From the NCBI GenBank assembly GCA_007125415.1, contig SLDH01000274.1, positions 1-7,028 of the forward strand: a stretch of DNA of 7,028 nt, written 5' to 3'. This document shows, one piece after another, positions 1 through 7,028 of this stretch. A program made the position numbers and the translations under genes. Within the stretch, counting starts at the first letter, position 1, and each line of letters begins with the position of its first letter. The DNA is from Roseovarius sp. (GTDB taxonomy: Bacteria; Pseudomonadota; Alphaproteobacteria; Rhodobacterales; Rhodobacteraceae). The notes under the pieces were generated by a model. The model was not told the origin of the DNA. It was given only the letters and a program-made list of their open reading frames with translations, and made no database searches.

Positions 1-133
1 CACCCGCCAGTTGATTGTTCACAAAGCGGTAGATATCGACACCCCAATCGACAAAGCCGACGGCGACATGGTGCGGCACAAGCAAGGCAAAGAGCAGCAC
101 CCTAAGCCAGTCGAGTTCATGTCGGCGGGTCAT
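1..133 (-). CDS. Membrane acyltransferase (acyltransferase 3 family), N-terminal fragment
   Basis: Only the first 44 codons are present; the gene continues past the left edge. The protein starts MTRRHELDWLRVLLFALL and goes on through a hydrophobic first membrane segment (about residues 10-27) to PHHVAVGF and a DWG motif. A charged start, then DWLR, a hydrophobic helix containing a His pair and a WG motif shortly after it is the usual N-terminus of integral-membrane acyltransferase 3 proteins. These move acetyl or other acyl groups onto exported sugars, glycans or lipids; the substrate here cannot be told. The ATG at 133 is preceded by AAGG (141-144) at 7 nt spacing, which supports this start. 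A TATGCT at 181-186 (minus strand) could be a -10 box, but no good -35 accompanies it. The gene is transcribed away from ffs. The family call rests on the N-terminus alone; another multi-pass membrane protein is possible. Confidence 0.65.
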   Translation of the reverse strand, partial: MTRRHELDWLRVLLFALLVPHHVAVGFVDWGVDIYRFVNNQLAG

Positions 134-281
134 GATGTTACCTTTTCGGGCGGATTTTCCGGCAGTCCCGTCATCCAGCAAGCATAGTTTTCGTCGAAGA
201 ACCAGACAGGGCTTTTCTCCGGCACGAGCGCCAGGCTCGGCCATGGCGCAACCGGATTGCACCGCCCTGGCTGACCGGCTC

Positions 282-310
282 TTGCGAATCTGCTCTGGTG
301 AGCTTATCTC
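282..310 (+). promoter_or_regulatory. Candidate sigma-70-type promoter of ffs
   Basis: TTGCGA (282-287, 4 of 6 to the -35 consensus) is separated by exactly 17 nt from TATCTC (305-310, 3 of 6 to the -10 consensus). This would put the start of transcription at about 316-318, where the paired core of the SRP RNA begins. The match is modest, although weak -10 boxes are common in alphaproteobacteria. If the RNA is instead made as a longer precursor and trimmed at its 5' end, the true promoter lies further upstream; I saw no better candidate there. Confidence 0.35.
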
Positions 311-315
311 TGAGG

Positions 316-412
316 TCGAGAGGTTGGCGCGGGCGAGCGCCTCGCCAACCCGGTCAGGTCCGGAAGGAAGCAGCCGTAACGAGCCCCGCTTGGGTCGTTG
401 TCCAGCCTCTCA
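316..412 (+). ncRNA. ffs: Signal recognition particle RNA (4.5S-like, small bacterial type)
   Basis: This is the RNA core of the signal recognition particle. It binds Ffh and drives co-translational delivery of membrane and secretory proteins to FtsY. The diagnostic block is GGTCAGGTCCGGAAGGAAGC at 352-371 followed by AGCC, which is the near-invariant helix 8 with its GGAA tetraloop (362-365) and the asymmetric loop that contacts Ffh. The flanks fold into the expected rod: 318-327 pairs with 402-411 (10 bp, one G-U), 334-339 with 387-392 (6 bp, one G-U) and 341-344 with 380-383 (4 bp). The roughly 97-nt length fits the small bacterial class without an Alu domain. The ends are estimated from pairing and could each be off by several bases; a further inverted repeat (294-302 with 409-417) may mean a longer precursor. 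No clear T-tract terminator follows on the plus strand. Confidence 0.95.
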
Positions 413-469
413 CCAGACACCCCGCAGATCTGCAAGCCGGAATCGTCGTGCTGGCGCATGGAGATCAAA

Positions 470-490
470 CGCAGGGGGCTGCGCCCTACG
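470..490 (-). terminator. Weak terminator-like hairpin at the end of the YhaO-YhaN operon
   Basis: On the minus strand CGTAGGG (490-484) pairs with CCCTGCG (476-470), giving a 7-bp stem with one G-U pair around a 7-nt loop. It is followed at once by TTTGATCT, a broken T tract. The TAG stop codon of the upstream gene (488-486) lies inside the left arm of the stem. The position suits an intrinsic terminator facing the convergent ffs gene, but the poor T tract makes Rho-dependent ending equally possible. On the plus strand the hairpin has no T tract, so it is unlikely to serve ffs. Confidence 0.35.
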
Positions 491-3400
491 CGGGCAATTC
501 GTGAATGTGAACAGCCGGACAGATCTCTCTTGCCATGTCTCGCAGATGCGCATGGTGGGTCAGATAGATCACTTGGCCGGTCTGGGCCATCGTCGCCAGA
601 AGACCGAAAGCCGCCGCGGCGCGGTCATCGTCGAAGCTTTCCATGATGTCATCCGCAATGAAGGGCACCGGGCCATTCTTCCGGGCGAACTCGTGATATC
701 CGGCAATGCGCAAGGCCAGGTAAAGCTGCGCCCTCGCGCCGTCTGAAAGCTGATCTGCATGTTTCGAGCCCCCATCAGCCGCCAGCGCCACAAGGGTCTC
801 ATGGGCACCGTCTGGTTGCGCCGCCAACCCCGAATAACTCTCCCGTGACATTATGCGAAAAGCCTCGGACGCACGCTCCAGCATGCCGCTTCGGTGCGTA
901 TCGCGGTAACGCCTGAGCGCGGCATCGACGGCAAGAAGACCCAGACGCTGGCGCAGATGGTGCCGGGCTCCCTCTTCCATTTGCAAAAGAAGCGTCTGGC
1001 GCTGTTCTTCCAGCCGCGCCACCGCATCATCACCGCCCACAGCCTCGACCGCCTCGCGAGCCCTGCGGAACATGTCCTGCGCCTCTTCCTGGGTAGCACG
1101 TAGCCTTTCCAGATCGACCCGCAGACTTTCTGCGCGCGCGACAAGCGCGTCGGCGTCGTCATCCTGAAGTCTGGCGCGGGCCTCTTCAACCGTGTTGCAG
1201 CGCATGCGGGCGCACAGATCATCAGCCAGGTCGCGCCGTGCGGCGCGCAATTTCGAAAGCTCCGCGGCGCGCATCAGCGCATCGCGTGCCTCCGCCCAGC
1301 CCGAAACCTCGAAGTGACGGGCAAACTCGGCGGTGCGCCTCTCGTGTAGCCTTGCAGTCTCCTCGACCTCACCAAGGCTTTGCCGGGCGGCCATCAGGCG
1401 CCTTTCAATGTCGGCGCGCTGTGTTTCCCGGCGTTCAGCATCCTGCAGGCGCGCCGTGATTACGCGCCAAAGCTCGGACACCGGGGCATCCGCACCCATC
1501 TCGAGCCCGTTGGCCAGCACCCGAACGGCCTGCTCGAATCTGTCGAGATTGGACTGCATGGTGTCCGTGCGGTGAGTCAGGTCGGTGACCTGCCGGTGAT
1601 GCTCGCGCAGTTGGTCAAGCGCATCGAGGATCTCGCGCATCTGGGCGATATCGGGCTCGGCACCGGCCATCCAGGTGTCGGCGCAAGCCGTTTGCCAGGC
1701 GGTTTGCCATTCGGCCCGCGCCTCCTCCGCCGCCTGTAGCGCCACCTCGCGGCGGGCAAGGTCTTGCCGCGCCTGTGCCACGGTCTCTTTCAGAGCCTCG
1801 ATCTGGCTCGCCCGATCAAGCAGTGATTGCGCGGTCTCGAGCGCCAGCGCGAGCCCGCTGCCCTCTGGCAAGTCGCAGCCCATGTCGTTGAGGGCATTCA
1901 GAAGCTCGGCTCGCGCCCGCTCGACATTTCGCTGTTGGCGAACCTGTTCGCGCAGGGCGCGCGCATGGGTCTCGCCGGCCTTTCGCGCCACCTCAAGACG
2001 ATCCAGCCAGGCGCGGAAGGCCGCCATGTCCATATCGGCGGGAAGCGTGGTGGAGAGAGACGCGATGAACTCCGCAAGAGCCTTGGCGCATGCCTCGCAC
2101 CGCCGCCTTGTGCTCTCCACCTCGTCCTGCGCAACCTTGATCTGCCTTTCGGCTTCGGCGACGCTTCGATCCGCATCCGCCGCCTTCTCGACATTGGCTC
2201 GTTGCTGCGCAAGCGTGACCGTGACCTGATCATCGAGGCGCATCACCTCTTCGAAACGGTCCGCCGTCTCCTCTGACAGCGTCGCCCGGTGAACCGCCCA
2301 GGCAGTCTCCCGGCGTGAGCGGATCTGTGCGGCTTCTTCGATGGTCGCAACACTCGTGGCACCAATCGCATCTCGCTTCGCCCGGGCCTGATCGAGACCG
2401 AGTTTCAACTGATCCAGCCGGTCTTGCGCGCGCTCGGCCTGCCTCTGAGACTCAGTCAACTCCGTATCGAGCCGCTCGAGCGCAGTCTGGTCGGGCGGTG
2501 TCAGATCGGCCAGCGCAGCAGCGTCCCCCGTCCAGGGGGCCAGTCTTGCAAGCGCCATGTCCATTTCGGCAGCGGCTTCTTCGGCTCTTTCCTGCGCCCT
2601 GTCATATGCGCCGACCGGATCGTCGCGGCGAACGCTCTGCACGAGGCCGTCAAGCCCGCCAGGATCGGCAAGGCTTCCCCCGGCCTCGCGCAAGCGTCGC
2701 GTTGCGCGCTCAAGGCCCGCCCCCGCATTCTCCAGTTCCGAATTTGCAGCCTCATGGGCTGTCTCGAGGCCCGACTTGCGCGCGATCAGATCACGAATAT
2801 GCCCCAGCATGCGCGCTTCGGGCAGGAGTTTGGCCGGATCCGCTCCGCTCTGACCGAGGCGCGCAAGGCAGTGCTCCATCGCGATGCTGCTCGCGGCAAG
2901 CTCTGCGCGACGGCGGGGCAAATCCTTGATGGCTTCGTCATGGGCCGATTTCAGGCCTTCGGCATGCGCTATATCCTCGCGCAGATGGAGCACGGGCTGA
3001 TCGGGCGCGCAGGCCTTGCCTTCGGCTTCCAGCGCCGACACGGCGTTCTTCGCGGATTCCAACCGGGTTGCAAGGGCGGTCTCTGCACGATCCAACTCTG
3101 GAAGCTCGGCCAGCCACCCCTCCAGCGGCTCGGGCACGGCATCATGATCCGCAATCTGCGCATCAAGCCGCTCCAGCCGGGGCAGGAGCGGGATGGCAGC
3201 GCTCAGACGCTCCGTTTCGATCACATCGGCCTGTGCGCTCTGCACAGCCTCCCGCGCCTCACTCCATGCCTTCTCTGCCCTGTCACTTTCGGCCGACAGG
3301 CGGCTGTATTCAGCCGCAGCCGTGTCCAGTTCCCTGATCTGCCTGCCCAGATCATCAAAGGCCGCGACAAGCTCGCGCAGCATCCCCTTGCGCCCGGTCT

Positions 3401-3929
3401 TGTTGAGAAAGACATCCGCTGCCTCGCGCAACTCGTCAAGCTGCACCGCCAGATCGGTCAGGCCGGCGCTGGCCTGGAACAGTAATTCGCCAAGATCACC
3501 CTTGCTTGCCAGAATGCTCTCCCCGCCATCGTGCAGGGTCTGTCGATTGAGCGAGAACATCGCTGCATAGGACGACCTGTCGAGCCCGCGTAATCCGCCA
3601 TGCAGCAGCGCTTCGCCCTGAGCCGCACCACTTGCATCGAGCAACGAGTTGTCGCGCTTCTTGACCCGAAGAAGATCATGGGTCTGCCCGTCAATCTCCA
3701 GCGCCGCGCCCAGTTGCATCGTCTGGTAGCTGTGCAGGAACGCCATCCTGCTTTGCACGGGGATCTGGAACAGCAGATCGAGCCAGCCCTCCAGCAGGGT
3801 GGATTTGCCGGCCTCGTTGGCCCCATAGATCAAATGCAGATCGGGCGCGCCGGGGTCTGGAGCCGGAAAGACAAGGCTCACATCGGTGAACCTGCCATAT
3901 CGGGTGAGGTCAAGCCGGTTCAGGCGCAT
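486..3929 (-). CDS. YhaN-like AAA/ABC ATPase, SMC/Rad50-type coiled-coil DNA repair protein
   Basis: A 1147-residue protein with the split ATPase plan of Rad50, SbcC and SMC proteins. The N-terminal lobe carries Walker A GANEAGKST (residues 36-44) and the block FSLNRQTLHDGG (125-136), which resembles YhaN/AAA_27 proteins. Residues about 190-1000 are charged, Ala/Glu/Arg-rich and mostly helical, as expected for two long antiparallel coiled-coil arms. The C-terminal lobe has an ABC signature QLSDG (1060-1064), Walker B FIADD (1090-1094), a D-loop ESFDD (1097-1101) and the switch His in LTHH (1123-1126). ATP binding should dimerise the heads and open or close access to the partner nuclease. The start follows the phosphoesterase stop codon by 3 bases, which implies translational coupling. 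The family lacks a classical zinc hook, but a CEAC motif occurs at 611-614. The protein is longer than the B. subtilis YhaN I recall (about 960 residues). DNA end processing is inferred from family and neighbour; canonical SbcC is less likely given the N-lobe motifs. Confidence 0.9.
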   Translation of the reverse strand: MRLNRLDLTRYGRFTDVSLVFPAPDPGAPDLHLIYGANEAGKSTLLEGWLDLLFQIPVQSRMAFLHSYQTMQLGAALEIDGQTHDLLRVKKRDNSLLDASGAAQGEALLHGGLRGLDRSSYAAMFSLNRQTLHDGGESILASKGDLGELLFQASAGLTDLAVQLDELREAADVFLNKTGRKGMLRELVAAFDDLGRQIRELDTAAAEYSRLSAESDRAEKAWSEAREAVQSAQADVIETERLSAAIPLLPRLERLDAQIADHDAVPEPLEGWLAELPELDRAETALATRLESAKNAVSALEAEGKACAPDQPVLHLREDIAHAEGLKSAHDEAIKDLPRRRAELAASSIAMEHCLARLGQSGADPAKLLPEARMLGHIRDLIARKSGLETAHEAANSELENAGAGLERATRRLREAGGSLADPGGLDGLVQSVRRDDPVGAYDRAQERAEEAAAEMDMALARLAPWTGDAAALADLTPPDQTALERLDTELTESQRQAERAQDRLDQLKLGLDQARAKRDAIGATSVATIEEAAQIRSRRETAWAVHRATLSEETADRFEEVMRLDDQVTVTLAQQRANVEKAADADRSVAEAERQIKVAQDEVESTRRRCEACAKALAEFIASLSTTLPADMDMAAFRAWLDRLEVARKAGETHARALREQVRQQRNVERARAELLNALNDMGCDLPEGSGLALALETAQSLLDRASQIEALKETVAQARQDLARREVALQAAEEARAEWQTAWQTACADTWMAGAEPDIAQMREILDALDQLREHHRQVTDLTHRTDTMQSNLDRFEQAVRVLANGLEMGADAPVSELWRVITARLQDAERRETQRADIERRLMAARQSLGEVEETARLHERRTAEFARHFEVSGWAEARDALMRAAELSKLRAARRDLADDLCARMRCNTVEEARARLQDDDADALVARAESLRVDLERLRATQEEAQDMFRRAREAVEAVGGDDAVARLEEQRQTLLLQMEEGARHHLRQRLGLLAVDAALRRYRDTHRSGMLERASEAFRIMSRESYSGLAAQPDGAHETLVALAADGGSKHADQLSDGARAQLYLALRIAGYHEFARKNGPVPFIADDIMESFDDDRAAAAFGLLATMAQTGQVIYLTHHAHLRDMAREICPAVHIHELPA

Positions 3930-3932
3930 GGC

Positions 3933-5189
3933 TCAACCATCGTCTTCTTCCAGGCGCGCGAGCACCTCCATGGCCCCTTGCTGCATCATCTCGGTCATGG
4001 CGGCGGCGGTCTGCGCTTCGCTGTCGCCGAGAAGGCCGCGCAACTCTCGCGGGAGATGCTTGAGCAAGCGGTCCACCACGTCGTGCATGGCCGGCGCATC
4101 CGGGGGCAGGCTTGACTGCTGGATGATCCGGGCCAGTTCCCCCACTGCCCCACCCGGAGAGGTGTCCGGAGCAATGTCCAGCGCGATTTCGATCTTGTCG
4201 ATCCAGAGCGTGCCGATCTCATCCGCGACATTCCGAGCCTCGGCATGCAGCACATCGATGTCGCGCCCGATCTTCCACGCCAGCGGCGTCGCGCCGGTCA
4301 GCACGGGCCGCACGATCAGATGTTCGCCTGCATGCGCGCGGCGCGCCGTGCGAAGCGCATTTTTCAGCGCGCCTGCCAACGTGTGCCAATCCGAGTGCTG
4401 GCCGCAATCCACCGGGAGCCGCTCGAACTGCGCCACCGCCAGATGCCGCTCCTCCATCTCGATCCGCCCATCATCAGCCACCGAGACCAGCGTCACCGAT
4501 TTCGGCCCCGCCTCGCCGATGTCGCGCCCCTGCGGAATGCCCGGCATGACGACAGTCGTGGCGCCGGGCTTGACACCGGGATAGGCGCTGCGCTGGTGGA
4601 TATGCCCCAGTGCCCAATAGTCGAATCCGGTGGCCTGAAGCTCCGACAGGGCGCAGGGCGCGTAAGGGTCATGCCCCTGTGCCCCACCCAGAGAGGTATG
4701 GAGCAGGCCGATGTTGAAAGCCCCCGGCACCGGGGGATGAAACCGGTTCAGCAGGCTTTCGGGTGCGTGGGGATCACGATAGGAAATGCCGTGCACGGCA
4801 ACCGCATGATCACGCCAGAGCGTTTCGATGACGCGGGCCTTTCCGCCAAACACCGTAACGCTGTCCGGCAGGGTGAGTTCGCGTGTGATGCGTGAGGCGG
4901 CATCGTGATTGCCCCGGATGACAAAGGCCGGAATATCCTCCCCCGCCAACCGTTCCATCTCCTGCGCGAGGAACCGGGCCGTCTTCATCGAGGTCTGACT
5001 GCCATCGTAGAGATCACCGGCGATCAGCAGGGCCTGGACCTCTTCCGCAAGGCAAAGATCGACAATCCGCGAGAATGTGGCCCGTGTGGCATTGCCGACA
5101 AGCTCGGCCAGCCCTTCATCACGCAGCGCAAGGGACTTCAGAGGGGAATCGAGATGGATATCCGCCGTGTGAACGAATTTGAATGCCAC
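3933..5189 (-). CDS. SbcD/YhaO-like metallophosphoesterase, DNA repair exonuclease subunit
   Basis: A 418-residue calcineurin-like phosphoesterase of the Mre11/SbcD superfamily, expected to be the Mn2+-dependent nuclease of a complex with the ATPase encoded just downstream. All metal-binding motifs are visible: DIH (D10, H12) in HTADIHLDSP, GDLYD (58-62), GNHD (93-96), a His in GLLHTS (H164) and GHIH (195-198). The catalytic domain is followed from about residue 215 by PGIPQGRDIGEAG and then by a C-terminal capping and partner-binding region up to 418. The reading frame opens with two GTG codons, at 5192 and 5189. The AAGGAGG ribosome-binding site (5196-5202) is 3 nt from the first and 6 nt from the second, so the second is chosen; it gives MAFKFVHTADIHLD, like family members. 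Length is close to the roughly 400 residues of YhaO/SbcD proteins. The catalytic class is secure; the YhaO rather than SbcD label rests on the YhaN-type partner. Confidence 0.9.
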   Translation of the reverse strand: MAFKFVHTADIHLDSPLKSLALRDEGLAELVGNATRATFSRIVDLCLAEEVQALLIAGDLYDGSQTSMKTARFLAQEMERLAGEDIPAFVIRGNHDAASRITRELTLPDSVTVFGGKARVIETLWRDHAVAVHGISYRDPHAPESLLNRFHPPVPGAFNIGLLHTSLGGAQGHDPYAPCALSELQATGFDYWALGHIHQRSAYPGVKPGATTVVMPGIPQGRDIGEAGPKSVTLVSVADDGRIEMEERHLAVAQFERLPVDCGQHSDWHTLAGALKNALRTARRAHAGEHLIVRPVLTGATPLAWKIGRDIDVLHAEARNVADEIGTLWIDKIEIALDIAPDTSPGGAVGELARIIQQSSLPPDAPAMHDVVDRLLKHLPRELRGLLGDSEAQTAAAMTEMMQQGAMEVLARLEEDDG

Positions 5190-5195
5190 CACGCC

Positions 5196-5202
5196 CCTCC
5201 TT
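5196..5202 (-). promoter_or_regulatory. Strong Shine-Dalgarno deciding the GTG start of the phosphoesterase
   Basis: AAGGAGG on the minus strand is followed by GGC and then GTG GTG. It lies 3 nt from the first GTG (5192) and 6 nt from the second (5189). The usual spacing of 5-9 nt favours the second. Confidence 0.75.
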
Positions 5203-5225
5203 CTGCCAACTGAACCTGATGGCCA

Positions 5226-5254
5226 GCTTGGAACGACAGCACGGTGACCGTCAA
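5226..5254 (-). promoter_or_regulatory. Possible promoter of the YhaO-YhaN operon
   Basis: On the minus strand TTGACG (5254-5249, 5 of 6 to the -35 consensus) is followed after 17 nt by CCAAGC (5231-5226), which is a poor -10. The -35 match and the distance to the start codon (about 36 nt from the -10) are sensible, but the weak -10 keeps this tentative. An interrupted palindrome ACGGT-G-ACCGT (5241-5251) starts within the -35 and runs into the spacer; it is short enough to be chance, or could be an operator. Read-through from ettA across the 192-bp gap is the alternative source of transcription. Confidence 0.3.
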
Positions 5255-5342
5255 CCGGGGATGATGCGCATTGCTCTGCGGCCGCGAGATGGCTCGGAGG
5301 AGAATCAGCAATCCGTGACCGATCCTGAACGAGGGCTTACGG

Positions 5343-5381
5343 CCACACATAAGCGTGGAAGGCCGGTGCCACAGCGCTGGC

Positions 5382-5388
<7 letters not shown>
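5343..5388 (-). other. Two small hairpins downstream of ettA
   Basis: The first hairpin, 5388-5374, is a perfect 6-bp stem (GCGCTG with CAGCGC) with a 3-nt loop and contains the TGA stop codon of ettA. The second, 5358-5343, is CCACGC, loop TTAT, then GTGTGG (6 bp, one G-U). Neither is followed by a run of T on the minus strand, so they do not look like standard intrinsic terminators. They may mark the 3' end of the ettA message by protecting it or slowing polymerase before a Rho-dependent stop, or they may be incidental in GC-rich DNA. Confidence 0.3.

Positions 5389-7028
<1,640 letters not shown>

Noticed and set aside
286..290. GANTC (CcrM-type methylation) site at the candidate ffs promoter, and others at 440-444 and 5302-5306
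   Set aside because: GANTC is expected about once every 256 bases and these sites are not clustered, so there is no sign of cell-cycle methylation control.
424..433. Perfect 10-bp palindrome GCAGATCTGC just after ffs, considered as a terminator or operator
   Set aside because: It has no room for a loop beyond a 3-4-bp stem and is not followed by a T tract; one such palindrome is expected by chance at this scale.
132..746. A 204-codon plus-strand open frame spanning ffs
   Set aside because: It runs through the conserved SRP RNA and into the 3' end of the YhaN-like gene in antisense, and its composition is Arg/Ser-rich without a domain.
2424..3485. A 353-codon open frame on the plus strand, antisense to the YhaN-like gene
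   Set aside because: It lies wholly within a gene with complete ATPase motifs. Its translation is rich in Arg, Gln, Gly and His with no recognisable domain, as is typical of antisense frames in GC-rich DNA.
5138..5350. A 70-codon minus-strand frame covering the gap between ettA and the phosphoesterase gene
   Set aside because: It overlaps the start of the phosphoesterase in another frame and shows no family resemblance; I also saw no ribosome-binding site supporting it.

Overview
The window is GC-rich, almost fully coding DNA, most likely from an alphaproteobacterium and probably of the Rhodobacterales type. The family assignment is an inference from recalled resemblance of the translations and of the small SRP RNA; no search was run. 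No mobile elements, CRISPR arrays, tRNAs or rRNAs were seen.

Layout from left to right. Positions 1-133 (minus strand) hold the first 44 codons of a membrane acyltransferase that runs off the left edge. Positions 134-315 are a divergent promoter region. Positions ~316-412 (plus strand) encode the signal recognition particle RNA (ffs, small bacterial type), which has no ORF and would be missed by protein-based annotation. Positions 413-485 separate ffs from the convergent 3' end of the next operon, where a weak terminator-like hairpin overlaps the stop codon.

Positions 486-5189 (minus strand) hold a two-gene operon read from right to left. First comes an SbcD/YhaO-type metallophosphoesterase (3933-5189, GTG start). 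Three bases after its stop codon begins a YhaN-type SMC/Rad50-like coiled-coil ATPase (486-3929). Together they look like an Mre11-Rad50-like DNA end-processing nuclease, distinct from canonical SbcCD and much less studied. Positions 5190-5381 are a short intergenic region with the strong Shine-Dalgarno of the phosphoesterase, a possible promoter and two small hairpins.

Positions 5382-7028 (minus strand) encode EttA, the tandem ABC-F ATPase that gates ribosomes entering elongation. It is complete except for about two or three N-terminal residues beyond the right edge.

The genes are housekeeping or maintenance functions: membrane modification, protein targeting, DNA repair and translation control. 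I found no convincing new system. The points most worth checking are the YhaO-YhaN pair, a CxxC motif near the middle of the YhaN coiled coil, and an inverted repeat that brackets the SRP RNA.
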